Counted from the stretch's first letter, positions 16,864 through 25,829 are shown. The stretch: DNA of 55,326 nucleotides from GCA-2725625 sp964574215 (GCA_964574215.1 CAZNLR010000035.1:1-55326), one strand, 5' to 3'. Program-made: numbers and translations. The notes: a model not told the origin generated them from the letters alone.

Positions 16864-17967
16864 ATGAAACGTCGTAACTTTATCAAAGGCGCGGGCGTAG
16901 CCGGCGCAGCAACTGTTGCAGCAGCATCATCTTTTCCAAAACCAGCGCTGTCACAAGGTAGAAAACAATGGATTGCCGTATCCGCATTCGGCAAGGCCGG
17001 TCTACTCGGTCAGGCTTTAAACGAGTTTGCAAAATTCGTGAAGGACGCTTCGCGCGGCCAAATGACGATTAAAGTCTACCATGCCGGTGAGCTGGTCAAA
17101 CCCTTTGAAGCACTGGACGCCGTGCAGAGCGGAACGGCTCAAATGGGCTATGGTGCACCTTACTACTGGGCAGGTAAATCGGATTCGATATCCTTCGTCG
17201 CGGCGATGCCATACGGTCTTACCGCCCAAGAACAGAACGCTTGGCTTTATTACGGAGGCGGCATCGATATTTCCGACAAGACGGCCTACAACCCGTTGGG
17301 CCTGAAATTCTTGCCAATGGGTAACACCGGCAACCAAATGGGTGGTTGGTACAGCAAGCCAATTAATACGGTCGGCGATTTGAAGGGCCTCAAATTCCGG
17401 ATGCCAGGCCTTGGCGGCGAAATCCTTAAGACCTTTGGCGTCAACGTTATCCTGTTGCCAGGTTCCGAGGTGCTTCCGGCGTTGACTTCCGGCGCCATCG
17501 ACGGCACCGAATGGATCGGACCGGCCGCTGACATGGGCAAGGGTCTCTTTAAAGTCGTCAAAAACTACTACTATCCGGGTTGGCATGAACCGGCCACCAT
17601 TCTTGACGGGTTCTTCGATCTGAAGGCGTGGGAGAAACTCGACGCCGAAACCAAACAGATCATCATGCGCGGCTCGGCGGCGACCAATCTGTTCATCCTG
17701 TCGAAATTCCAAGCGATCAATAACTCGGCGTTGCAAAAGCTAATTAAAGACCATGGCGTCAAGCTGAACAAATACAGTGACGAACTGGTAAACGCGATCG
17801 GCACTCGGGCGACCGAAGTCCTGCCGGGCATCGCCAGTAAATCAGCCAATTCTAAAGCGCTATTCAATCACATCGTTAAGTTCCGGAGCACGATGCTCGA
17901 TTGGTCGAGCTATTCGGAAGCGAATTACCTCAGCGCGCGCGTTGCGGCTAAATTCAAACCGATCTAA
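16864..17967 (+). CDS. dctP: TRAP transporter solute-binding protein (DctP family), first copy
   Basis: A 367-residue periplasmic binding protein that delivers a solute, usually an organic acid, to a DctQ-DctM permease. A Tat-type signal peptide starts with MKRRNFIKG and ends near PALSQG. The segment LKFRMPGLGGE carries the conserved arginine that binds the carboxylate of TRAP substrates, and EWIGPAADM is the second binding region. The pattern resembles the TakP-like, mannitol/chloroaromatic-type group, but the substrate is not identified. The ATG at 16864 is preceded by GGGAGG. A strong hairpin terminator follows at 18011, which would let this gene be expressed above the permease genes. A related copy lies at 20034. 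Confidence 0.92.
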   Translation: MKRRNFIKGAGVAGAATVAAASSFPKPALSQGRKQWIAVSAFGKAGLLGQALNEFAKFVKDASRGQMTIKVYHAGELVKPFEALDAVQSGTAQMGYGAPYYWAGKSDSISFVAAMPYGLTAQEQNAWLYYGGGIDISDKTAYNPLGLKFLPMGNTGNQMGGWYSKPINTVGDLKGLKFRMPGLGGEILKTFGVNVILLPGSEVLPALTSGAIDGTEWIGPAADMGKGLFKVVKNYYYPGWHEPATILDGFFDLKAWEKLDAETKQIIMRGSAATNLFILSKFQAINNSALQKLIKDHGVKLNKYSDELVNAIGTRATEVLPGIASKSANSKALFNHIVKFRSTMLDWSSYSEANYLSARVAAKFKPI

Positions 17968-18010
17968 GTGGTTCTGAAGTGAACCGAATATAATGATCTG
18001 ATTTTCCAAG

Positions 18011-18045
18011 CGAGGGGTTTGATAATATCGGACCCCTCGTTTTTT
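18011..18045 (+). terminator. Intrinsic terminator or attenuator between dctP and dctQ
   Basis: An 8-base stem, CGAGGGGT (18011-18018) pairing with ACCCCTCG (18032-18039), has a 13-base loop and is followed by six T. It lies 43 bases after dctP and 39 bases before dctQ. Partial read-through would give more binding protein than permease, as is common for TRAP and ABC systems. Confidence 0.85.
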
Positions 18046-18083
18046 ATGAATTTTATCCCCGTGTTACTCAACGGAATTGGTAG

Positions 18084-18638
18084 ATGAGATTTCTTAGCGC
18101 CCTGGTACAGGCGATAGATTGGCTCAATGAGAGAATTGGTCGGGCGGTGGCGTGGCTTTGCGTCCTAATGGTGATCAATGTCTTTCTGGTTGTCGTCTTA
18201 CGCTACGCCTTTTCCGTCGGCTGGGTCTGGATGCAGGAACTTTATGTCTGGACGCACGCAACAATATTTTTGCTAGGGGCCGGTTATACGCTTTTGCATG
18301 ACGGACATGTTCGCATTGATCTGATTTATCGTGAAGCAAGCATCAAATACAAATCGATTATAAATATCTTAGGTAGTCTCTTTCTCGGCCTCCCCTTGCT
18401 GTACGTCATTTTTGTCCGCAGTCTTCCGTTGATCACCAGAGCCTGGGAAAATTTGGAAAAATCTGCTGAGGCCGGCGGGCTTCCGGGCCTGTTTCTTTTT
18501 AAAAGCGTCATTGCCGTGTTCGGTATTTTGTTCGGGTTGCAAATATTAGCACTCCTCCTGCGAAATATTGAATCCCTGATGGGTATTGACGACACGCCCA
18601 AATACCATGACGCCGAGGATGAGGAGAAGGTCATATGA
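18084..18638 (+). CDS. dctQ: TRAP transporter small permease subunit DctQ
   Basis: A 184-residue integral membrane protein with four predicted helices at about residues 20-42, 50-72, 92-110 and 130-155. It is the small subunit that joins DctM in the inner membrane. Family features include WMQELYVWTHATIFLLGAGY near residues 50-70 and the HVRIDLIY segment. Its stop overlaps the dctM start (ATGA at 18635-18638), so the two subunits are translationally coupled. Confidence 0.92.
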   Translation: MRFLSALVQAIDWLNERIGRAVAWLCVLMVINVFLVVVLRYAFSVGWVWMQELYVWTHATIFLLGAGYTLLHDGHVRIDLIYREASIKYKSIINILGSLFLGLPLLYVIFVRSLPLITRAWENLEKSAEAGGLPGLFLFKSVIAVFGILFGLQILALLLRNIESLMGIDDTPKYHDAEDEEKVI

Positions 18639-20014
18639 CGCCGGAACTTCTCAGTCTTCTCATGTTCGCTGTGACCATTGCTCTGCTCATTCTCGGCTTT
18701 CCCGTTGCACTGACTTTAGGCGGATCCGCCTTGCTATTCGCTATTGTCGGCGACGCGCTGGATCTGTTCAACATGGGTATGCTGAATATTTATCCCCTGC
18801 GGATTTTCGGTGTGATGAAAAACGAACCATTGGTCGCGGTGCCACTGTTCATCTTCATGGGCGTAATGCTGGAGAAATCCAATCTCGCCGGGGAACTCCT
18901 TGAAGCTATGGGACAGATGTTCGGTCGTCTGCGTGGCGGATTGGGAATATCCGTGTTGTTGGTCGGCGCCATGTTGGCGGCCTCTACCGGAATTGTCGGC
19001 GCCACAGTCGTCACCATGGGATTGATGAGTCTGCCCGTTATGCTGCGTTCCGGCTATGATCCGAAACTGGCCTCCGGGCTGATTTGTTCTTCGGGTACAC
19101 TAGGTCAGATTATTCCGCCTTCCATCGTCCTCGTTTTGCTCGGCGATATATTGCAGGGTGCCAACGAGCAAGCGGCTGAAATGAAAGGAATACTGGTACC
19201 CGAACCGGTGACCGCCATTGATCTGTTCGCCGGCGCGCTTATCCCTGGTTTTTTACTCGTGGGCCTTTACCTAACCTGGCAGATCATCCAGGCGATTTTT
19301 AATGCTGAAAGTTGCCCGGCGCTATCTATGGTTGAAGGGCAGGCCCCGCCCCGCCTCAATCTTCTTCTTAGGGCCATTTTTCCCCCGCTTGTTTTAATCG
19401 TTATTGTATTGGGATCGATTCTTGCGGGTATCGCAACACCGACGGAATCGGCAGCGGTGGGCGCAGTGGGCGCATCGTTTCTTGCCTGGCAAAAAGGCTC
19501 TTTCAACATCGAGGTTCTACGCAGCGTTTCGCGGGAGACGACCAAAATCAGTTCTATGGTGTTTATCATTCTGATCGGCGCTTCAATGTTTTCCTTGGTT
19601 TTCAGGGGGTTCGGAGGAGATGTGGTGGTCGAGGAATTCCTGAGGGAGCTGCCCGGCGGCCAATTCGCCGCCATGCTTCTGGTTATGGTCATCATGTTTT
19701 TCCTGGGCTTTTTTCTGGATTTCATCGAAATCATTTTCGTTGTCGTACCGATTGTCGGGCCGGTTTTAATTTCCTTGGGCTACGATCCTTTGTGGCTTGG
19801 CGTTATGATCGGCGTCAATCTTCAAACCAGCTTTTTGACCCCGCCGTTCGGATTTGCCTTATTTTATTTGCGTGGTGTGGCGCCGCCGGAAGTCCGAACC
19901 AGCGAAATTTACCGGGGAGTCCTGCCATTTATTGGCATTCAGTTGATCGGCTTGGCTTTATTCTGGGCTTTCCCCGAAATCGTTACGTGGTTGCCCGGAT
20001 TGATTTTTAAATAG
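18635..20014 (+). CDS. dctM: TRAP transporter large permease subunit DctM
   Basis: A 459-residue membrane protein with about 12 helices, the ion-coupled translocation subunit of the TRAP transporter. Recognisable motifs are AVPLFIFMGVMLEKS, STGIVGATVVTMGLMSLP, SSGTLGQIIPPSIVLV, GIATPTESAAVGAVGA and the C-terminal LGVMIGVNLQTSFLTPPFGF. Residues 225-238 form a more hydrophilic cytoplasmic segment (ESCPALSMVEG). Length is normal. It sits between dctQ and the second binding-protein gene, which begins 19 bases later. Confidence 0.94.
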   Translation: MTPELLSLLMFAVTIALLILGFPVALTLGGSALLFAIVGDALDLFNMGMLNIYPLRIFGVMKNEPLVAVPLFIFMGVMLEKSNLAGELLEAMGQMFGRLRGGLGISVLLVGAMLAASTGIVGATVVTMGLMSLPVMLRSGYDPKLASGLICSSGTLGQIIPPSIVLVLLGDILQGANEQAAEMKGILVPEPVTAIDLFAGALIPGFLLVGLYLTWQIIQAIFNAESCPALSMVEGQAPPRLNLLLRAIFPPLVLIVIVLGSILAGIATPTESAAVGAVGASFLAWQKGSFNIEVLRSVSRETTKISSMVFIILIGASMFSLVFRGFGGDVVVEEFLRELPGGQFAAMLLVMVIMFFLGFFLDFIEIIFVVVPIVGPVLISLGYDPLWLGVMIGVNLQTSFLTPPFGFALFYLRGVAPPEVRTSEIYRGVLPFIGIQLIGLALFWAFPEIVTWLPGLIFK

Positions 20015-20033
20015 CCTGCCGCATGGTAAAGCA

Positions 20034-21131
20034 ATGAAACGTCGAGAATTTTTGAAAAACGCAGGAGCCGCCGGCATCACCGCCACTGCGGTTTCAACCT
20101 TGCCGAAAGCCGCTTTATCGCAAGGCGTCAAGCAATTGGTCATGGTGACCACCTGGCCGAAAAATTCTCCCGGTTTGGGAACATCTGCCACACGGCTTGC
20201 ACACCGCATCGGCACTTTGTCGGGCGGCAAACTGACGGTTAAAGTATATGCCGCGAAGGAGTTGGTGCCGACCTTTCAGTCCTTCGATGCCGTCTCAAGT
20301 GGAACGGCTGACATGTATCACTCGGTCGAAAATTATTGGCAAAGCAAATCCAAGGCTTTCAATTTTTTTGCGTCGGTGCCCTTTGGCATGACGGCGACTG
20401 AGCAGAACGCCTGGATACATCATGGTGGAGGACAGGAGCTTTGGGACGAAGTTAGTGGAAGGTTTGGCTTAAAACCCTTTATGGCCGGTAATACCGGTGT
20501 GCAAATGGGCGGCTGGTTTAACAAAGAAGTAAATACTCCCGAAGATTTCAACGGCTTGAAAATGCGCATACCCGGCCTCGGGGGAGAAGTGCTGCGCCGC
20601 CTTCGAGGATTTCCCCTACTTATTCCGGGTGATGAAATTTTTCCGGCCATGCATGCGGGCGCCATCGAGGCTACGACGTGGTTTGGACCTTGGAATGATC
20701 TGGCGTTTGGTCTCCATAAAATCGCGAAACAGTATTACTACCCAGGCTTTCAAGAACCGGGCACAACCCTTTCAGCCAGTATAAATATTAGAACCTGGGC
20801 GGCGCTTTCCTCCGAACATAAGGCAATAGTATCGGCGGCGATGGCGGCCGAAAATGATTTCACTTTGGCGGAATATAACGCAAAGAACAGTGAAGCTTTG
20901 GCCACACTGATAAACAAACACAAAGTGGAAGTGAGACGATTCGGCACCGAGATTCTAAATTCTCTCGGACAGGCGAGCGGCGACGCCGTGGCGGAATTGG
21001 GCGCTCACGACAAGCTAACCGGCAAGGTATACAAGAGTTTTATGAAGTTTCGTAAACAGTCGATCGGATGGTCGAGAATTGCCGATCAATCGTACATGAA
21101 CGCCCGCTCTCAACCTTTCAAATACGGCTAA
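20034..21131 (+). CDS. dctP: TRAP transporter solute-binding protein (DctP family), second copy
   Basis: A 365-residue Tat-exported binding protein. The signal peptide starts with MKRREFLKN and ends near AALSQG. The conserved arginine is in LKMRIPGLGGE, and the second binding segment reads TTWFGPWNDL. It is clearly homologous to the protein at 16864 along its whole length but has diverged, for example TEWIGPAADM versus TTWFGPWNDL. This suggests an old tandem duplication with different or broader ligand range for a shared permease. The stop codon is one base from the end of parC on the other strand, leaving no room for a separate terminator. Confidence 0.92.
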   Translation: MKRREFLKNAGAAGITATAVSTLPKAALSQGVKQLVMVTTWPKNSPGLGTSATRLAHRIGTLSGGKLTVKVYAAKELVPTFQSFDAVSSGTADMYHSVENYWQSKSKAFNFFASVPFGMTATEQNAWIHHGGGQELWDEVSGRFGLKPFMAGNTGVQMGGWFNKEVNTPEDFNGLKMRIPGLGGEVLRRLRGFPLLIPGDEIFPAMHAGAIEATTWFGPWNDLAFGLHKIAKQYYYPGFQEPGTTLSASINIRTWAALSSEHKAIVSAAMAAENDFTLAEYNAKNSEALATLINKHKVEVRRFGTEILNSLGQASGDAVAELGAHDKLTGKVYKSFMKFRKQSIGWSRIADQSYMNARSQPFKYG

Positions 21132-21132
21132 A

Positions 21133-23358
21133 TTAGGAAAACCGGTTGGCTTTGGCGAAACCCTTGGGCGGCAATCGTCCCGCCTGAGAGCGTTTGCCCT
21201 GCCAGGCCAGGAGGTCGGTTTCGGTGCGGGTGCGGTCGCCGGTTTTCCAACTCAACCCTCCGGCAAAGGTAAAAGTTTTTACATCCGCCAGTCCGCCGTC
21301 TTTGTAGCGTTGCAGGAACACGCCCCTGCCCCGCGTCATTTCCGGCAATTCCTCTAACGGGAATAGTAGGAGTTTCCTATTATCCCCGATTACCGCAACA
21401 TGATCGCCCTCCACTTTACAGCAAGCGGTGGCTTCATCTTCGCCTTTAACGTTGAGGACCTGCTTGCCGCCCTTGGTCTGAGCCATCACGTCATCTGATT
21501 TGACAATAAAGCCGCGTCCGGCGCTGGAAGCGATGAGCATTTTCTCATCGGGATTGAAGAGCGTCAGGTAAACAATATCGTGTTCATTACCCAAATCGAT
21601 CATCAGGCGAACCGGTTCACCGAAGCCACGCCCCCCCGGCAAACGGTCGCAGGGAATGGTGTAGAACCGGCCATTGGTGGCAAACAGCAGGAGTTTGTCC
21701 GTGGTCTCCGCATGAATGGCGAATTTTCCCCGGTCGCCGTCCTTGTATTTTACTTCTGCGGTGTTTTCCAGATGCCCCTTGGCCGCCTTGATCCAACCTT
21801 TGTCAGAACAAATGATCGTAATGGGCTCTTTCTCGATCATGGCTTCAACCGGAACATCGATAACCGGCGGCGCATCGCCGATGGCCGTGCGGCGTTTCAG
21901 CCCTTCTTCCTTACCGCCGAACTCCTTTTTGATTTCCTTGATTTCCGCGGCGATCTGTTTCCAGCGCAAATCCTTATTTTTGACCAGCTTGTTGAGTTCC
22001 GCGCGTTCCTTTTTCAAGGCGTCGTGTTCGCCTTTAATCTCGATTTCCTCAAGCTTCCGCAAACTACGCAACCGCATGTTGAGGATCGCTTCGGCCTGGG
22101 CTTCAGACAGTTTGAACGCTTTGATCAAACCCTCTTTGGGGTGGTCCTCTTCGCGGATAATTCGAATGACTTCATCCAAATTTAAATAAGCTACGAGATA
22201 GCCTTCAAGCACCTCCATGCGGGTGGCGATTTTGCCCAGCCGGAATTTGGTGCGGCGGAGCAAGACCTCGTGACGGTGATCGAGGAAAGCCACCAGGACC
22301 TCCCGTAAATTCATCACCCGCGGCGTGTTGTCCGCATCAAGCACGTTCATATTTAAACTGAACCGGGATTCCAGATCGGTTTGTTTGAAAAGCTGCTCCA
22401 TCAGCATTTCCGGCTCGACCGTACGGTTTTTGGGTTCCAGGACAACGCGCACCAGTTCTGTCGACTCGTCCCGAACATCTACTAGTAGAGGAAGCTTGCG
22501 CTGCATGAGGAGGTCGGCAATTTTCTCGATCAGCCGGGATTTCTGCACTTGGTAGGGAATTTCCGTGACGACGATTTGATATTGCCCACGGCCCAGTTTC
22601 TCTTTCTCCCACTTGGCTCTGACCCGAAAGCCTCCCCGGCCCATTTTGTAGGCTGCCACGACGACGTTGCGGTCCTCGACCAGGGTGCCGCCGGTGGGAA
22701 AATCGGGACCGGGAATGAATTCCACCAATTTGCCGATGGTGGCTTTGGGAAATTTGATCAGGTGAAGCAAGGCGGCACACAGTTCACCGACATTGTGCGG
22801 GGGGATGCTGGTGGCCATGCCGACGGCAATCCCCGCAGCGCCATTGGCCAGCAGATTGGGAAAGGCCGCGGGCAGCACAACAGGTTCGCTGTCCTCGCCA
22901 TCATAGGTTTCCCGGAAATCGACGGCATCTTCATCGATGCCCGCCAGCAAGGCCCGGGCCACCGTGGTCAGGCGCGCTTCCGTATACCGCATGGCGGCCG
23001 CGTTATCGCCGTCCACATTGCCGAAATTGCCCTGGCCGTCGATCAGAGGATAGCGGACGGCAAAATCCTGGGCCAGGCGGACCAGCGCATCGTACACCGC
23101 TTGGTCGCCGTGGGGATGGTATTTGCCGATGACATCACCCACCACGCGGGCGCATTTCTTGAAACCCTGATCGGGATCCAGTTTGAGCTGCCGCATGGCG
23201 AAGAGAAGCCGCCGGTGCACCGGTTTCAATCCGTCCCGCACATCGGGCAATGAGCGCGACATGATGATCGACAAGGCATAGGAAAGGTAGCGTTCGCTGA
23301 TAGCGTCGGCGAGGCGCGTATCCCGGATATCGCCTGCCGGTAATGTGGTCGTGTTCAT
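21133..23358 (-). CDS. parC: DNA topoisomerase IV subunit A
   Basis: A 741-residue type IIA topoisomerase subunit, which with ParE separates linked chromosomes. The catalytic tyrosine is Y125 in AAMRYTEARL. The region that governs quinolone sensitivity reads HPHGDQAVYDA, with Q86 at the position equivalent to GyrA Ser83 and D90 at that of Asp87. The C-terminal beta-pinwheel domain runs from about residue 500 to the end. parE is not in the window. It is the last gene of the minus-strand block, 27 bases after recO, and converges on the second dctP. Confidence 0.95.
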   Translation of the reverse strand: MNTTTLPAGDIRDTRLADAISERYLSYALSIIMSRSLPDVRDGLKPVHRRLLFAMRQLKLDPDQGFKKCARVVGDVIGKYHPHGDQAVYDALVRLAQDFAVRYPLIDGQGNFGNVDGDNAAAMRYTEARLTTVARALLAGIDEDAVDFRETYDGEDSEPVVLPAAFPNLLANGAAGIAVGMATSIPPHNVGELCAALLHLIKFPKATIGKLVEFIPGPDFPTGGTLVEDRNVVVAAYKMGRGGFRVRAKWEKEKLGRGQYQIVVTEIPYQVQKSRLIEKIADLLMQRKLPLLVDVRDESTELVRVVLEPKNRTVEPEMLMEQLFKQTDLESRFSLNMNVLDADNTPRVMNLREVLVAFLDHRHEVLLRRTKFRLGKIATRMEVLEGYLVAYLNLDEVIRIIREEDHPKEGLIKAFKLSEAQAEAILNMRLRSLRKLEEIEIKGEHDALKKERAELNKLVKNKDLRWKQIAAEIKEIKKEFGGKEEGLKRRTAIGDAPPVIDVPVEAMIEKEPITIICSDKGWIKAAKGHLENTAEVKYKDGDRGKFAIHAETTDKLLLFATNGRFYTIPCDRLPGGRGFGEPVRLMIDLGNEHDIVYLTLFNPDEKMLIASSAGRGFIVKSDDVMAQTKGGKQVLNVKGEDEATACCKVEGDHVAVIGDNRKLLLFPLEELPEMTRGRGVFLQRYKDGGLADVKTFTFAGGLSWKTGDRTRTETDLLAWQGKRSQAGRLPPKGFAKANRFS

Positions 23359-23385
23359 AAAGTTATCCCGTACGGAAGCGGTCTT

Positions 23386-24123
23386 CTAACTACCAGATAT
23401 AGTAGCCAATTGTTTCACCCGGTCAACAAGTCGTGTCCGGGCCTGGGGCGCCCCGTTGCGGCCATGGATAAAGACGTGGCGGTCGAGGAAATAACCGGTC
23501 AACTCAAGCCCCTGTTGCACGTTTTCGTTTTCGGCCACGGCCGCCCCGTTTATGAGGAAGTCAGGCAGTCTTAACAGTTTGTTTTTATAGGGTTCTCCGG
23601 CCGAGACCGAGACGGCTTGGCCTGACTTGGGGGAGACATAAACCAGTTCGTCCGCTTGCCCGGTGGCGGCACAGGAAGACAGGTCCAGGCCAAAGCCCAG
23701 CTCCCGCAGCAAATCCAATTCCCAAACGACATAGTGGGCCAGCCAATCGGCCGAAGCCAAACCGTTAAGCAGATCGAGCAGCGATTCGTAGAGTGACGGA
23801 TGCGGCTCCCGTTCTGGAAGGGCCGTCTCCGTTACGGCGCAGGCTGAACTCAACCCCGCCAAACGCAGTTGATCGTCTAAAATGAGGGCGGCATGGGTCT
23901 TGATCAGTTCGCAGCTGTAACTCCCGAGATGTTCTTCGAGCCGCGCCTTCCAGGTGGCCGATACCTGATTGCCGGGCTCATAAATTCCCCGCGCCCGCTT
24001 GCCCGATCCGCCCCGCACCAACCCGGCATGACGGCCATGATCCACCGTCAGCAGCGAAACAATCGCCGCCCCTTCCCCGTGCTTGCGGGCGGATAGCACG
24101 ATACCGTCATCGGTCCAGTTCAA
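23386..24123 (-). CDS. recO: DNA repair protein RecO
   Basis: A 245-residue RecO. It helps load RecA onto single-stranded DNA coated with SSB. The N-terminal OB fold starts MNWTDDGIVLSARKHGEGAAIVSLLT and continues HAGLVRGGSGKRARGIYEPGN. The central helical part follows (SLYESLLDLLNGL, then WELDLLRELGFGLDLSSCAATG). The conserved C-terminal YFLDRHVF segment is present. Gene order era-recO-parC is usual for Alphaproteobacteria, but 109 bases holding hairpin repeats separate it from era. Confidence 0.92.
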   Translation of the reverse strand: MNWTDDGIVLSARKHGEGAAIVSLLTVDHGRHAGLVRGGSGKRARGIYEPGNQVSATWKARLEEHLGSYSCELIKTHAALILDDQLRLAGLSSACAVTETALPEREPHPSLYESLLDLLNGLASADWLAHYVVWELDLLRELGFGLDLSSCAATGQADELVYVSPKSGQAVSVSAGEPYKNKLLRLPDFLINGAAVAENENVQQGLELTGYFLDRHVFIHGRNGAPQARTRLVDRVKQLATISGS

Positions 24124-24143
24124 ACCCTTATTCCCATCATCCT

Positions 24144-24222
24144 AATAAAGGTGCCCGGCACCTTTATTTTAGTAAGTGGTTGATATATCACAATTTAGGT
24201 GCCTAGGCCGTGCACCTTTTTT
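24144..24222. repeat. REP-like hairpin pair between era and recO
   Basis: A perfect palindrome with 12-base arms (AATAAAGGTGCC / GGCACCTTTATT) around one C occupies 24144-24168. A second hairpin (AGGTGC / GCACCT with a 9-base loop) occupies 24197-24217 and runs into six T at 24217-24222. The palindrome TGATATATCA (24181-24190) lies between them. The shared GGTGC/GCACC arms in inverted pairs resemble REP or REPIN elements mobilised by RAYT transposases; no such transposase is in the window. The second hairpin also looks like a plus-strand terminator, though no plus-strand gene lies upstream. Confidence 0.5.
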
Positions 24223-24232
24223 ATGCACATTT

Positions 24233-25135
24233 TTACGCATTGAAGTCCAAGCCCCAATCCCGGTACCGGGCGGGGTCGTCACCCCATTTTTCGCGGACCT
24301 TGACGAACAGGAACAGGTGAACGCGCTGCTCCAGGAGTTTTTCCAACTCTTCCCGGGCATCCGACCCGATGGACTTAATCTGGCGGCCCTTTTTACCCAG
24401 CACGATGGCTTTCTGGGAATCCCGTTCAACGAAGATCACTTGTTCGACTCGCACGCTGCCGTCGTCTTCCTCCTGCCAGTTTTCCGTTTCCACCGTGGTC
24501 GCATAGGGCAGTTCCTGATGGAGCTTCAAATAGAGTTTCTCCCGGGTGATTTCAGCCGCCAGAAGCCGTAGCGGCATATCCGAAATCTGATCTTCCGGAA
24601 ACAGCCACGGCCCTTCGCTGACGCTGTTTTTTAGATAGCCAACAAGATCCGGCACACCATCGCCCAATTCCGCCGATACCATGAATATTTCTTTGAACAG
24701 ACCGGTTTCACTGAGCTTGGCCGTGAGGGCGAGAAGGTCGGGCTTTTTGACCAAATCGACTTTGTTGATCACCAAATCGACCTGTTGATTGCTTTCCGAC
24801 ATGCGGTCGATGATCGCTTTCGTATTGCTGTCGATCCCCCGGGAGGCATCGACCAACAGAAGAATGCGGTCGGCATCACCGGCCCCGCCCCACGCCGCCG
24901 CGACCATGGCGCGGTCCAACCGCCGCCGGGGAGCAAAAATTCCCGGCGTGTCGATAAAGATCAGTTGGGCGCTGTCTTCGATGGCAATGCCCAGCACCCG
25001 GGCGCGGGTGGTTTGGACTTTGGGTGACACAATAGAGACCTTGGCGCCGACGATGCGGTTGAGCAGCGTCGATTTGCCCACATTCGGTGCGCCCAGGATG
25101 GCGATGAAGCCGCACCGCGTATCAAAGGTCTCCAT
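24233..25135 (-). CDS. era: GTPase Era
   Basis: A 300-residue essential GTPase that binds the 3' end of 16S rRNA and helps assemble the small ribosomal subunit. G1 is GAPNVGKST at residues 15-23, G3 is DTPG at 62-65, and G4 is NKVD about 126-129. The C-terminal KH domain includes RVEQVIFVERDSQKAIVLGK and KGRQIKSIGSDAREELEKLL. The start overlaps the end of rnc by 14 bases, so translation is probably coupled. Confidence 0.96.
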   Translation of the reverse strand: METFDTRCGFIAILGAPNVGKSTLLNRIVGAKVSIVSPKVQTTRARVLGIAIEDSAQLIFIDTPGIFAPRRRLDRAMVAAAWGGAGDADRILLLVDASRGIDSNTKAIIDRMSESNQQVDLVINKVDLVKKPDLLALTAKLSETGLFKEIFMVSAELGDGVPDLVGYLKNSVSEGPWLFPEDQISDMPLRLLAAEITREKLYLKLHQELPYATTVETENWQEEDDGSVRVEQVIFVERDSQKAIVLGKKGRQIKSIGSDAREELEKLLEQRVHLFLFVKVREKWGDDPARYRDWGLDFNA

Positions 25136-25829
25136 TTTCGATGACCTCCAGCAAAACTTCTGCGGCTTTTTGCTCGGCTTCCCGTTTAGAGGCGCCGCTT
25201 GCCGTTACCGGCGTCATATTCTTTACGCGCGCTTCAATCTCGAATACCGGCTGATGGTCCGGCCCCTGCCGGCTGATTTCATTGTAAATCGGCAACGGTA
25301 GATTGTTGGCTTGAGTCCATTCTTGCAGCGCCGTTTTCGGATCTTTCGGCGGCACTAAATCCTCTTCCAGCAACGGTTTCCAGTGGGTCTCGATAAAGTT
25401 CCTGGCCGCCACCAACCCGCCGTCGATATACAGCGCCGCAATAACGGCTTCGCAGCAATCGGACAAAATACTGGCGTTTTTCCGTCCCCCCGTCTCCTCC
25501 TCACCACGCGACATGGCGATATACTCGCCGAGGCCGATACTTTCCGCCACCCGGACCAAAGCCTCCTGGCGCACCAGCGCCGTGTGACGTTTGGCGATAT
25601 CGCCTTCCTCCTCCACCGGAAACTTTTGCAGCAGCATATCCGCCACAACGAGACCGAGCACGCGGTCGCCTAAAAACTCCAGTCTTTCGTTGGAACCGCC
25701 TTGCAGGGCGATCAGGTTGGCATGACTGGAATGGGTAAGCGCCCGGAACAGAATTTGGTCGTCACTGAACTGGTGTCCGAGAATCTCGGAAAAGCGGGTT
25801 TTCTCCTGATCCGTCAGTGTCTCCGACAT
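25122..25829 (-). CDS. rnc: Ribonuclease III
   Basis: A 235-residue double-strand RNA endonuclease for rRNA processing. The signature NERLEFLGDRVLGLVVADML is present, and the second catalytic Asp/Glu pair lies in SILSDCCEAVIAALYIDGG. A C-terminal double-stranded RNA-binding domain runs from about 160 to 230. The reading frame extends further upstream to 25967, but the family start is MSETLTDQEKTRF at 25829, four bases after the lepB stop. The upstream codons overlap lepB and look non-coding. Its end overlaps era. Confidence 0.95.
   Translation of the reverse strand: MSETLTDQEKTRFSEILGHQFSDDQILFRALTHSSHANLIALQGGSNERLEFLGDRVLGLVVADMLLQKFPVEEEGDIAKRHTALVRQEALVRVAESIGLGEYIAMSRGEEETGGRKNASILSDCCEAVIAALYIDGGLVAARNFIETHWKPLLEEDLVPPKDPKTALQEWTQANNLPLPIYNEISRQGPDHQPVFEIEARVKNMTPVTASGASKREAEQKAAEVLLEVIENGDL

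Noticed and set aside
22549..23253. Open frame of 234 codons on the plus strand opposite parC
   Set aside because: It is the complement of the conserved parC catalytic domain and has glycine/histidine-rich composition typical of shadow frames.
21133..23358. Quinolone-resistance mutation in ParC (Gln86 at the Ser83/Ser80 position)
   Set aside because: Gln at this place is, as far as I recall, common in alphaproteobacterial ParC proteins; it cannot be called an acquired resistance change.
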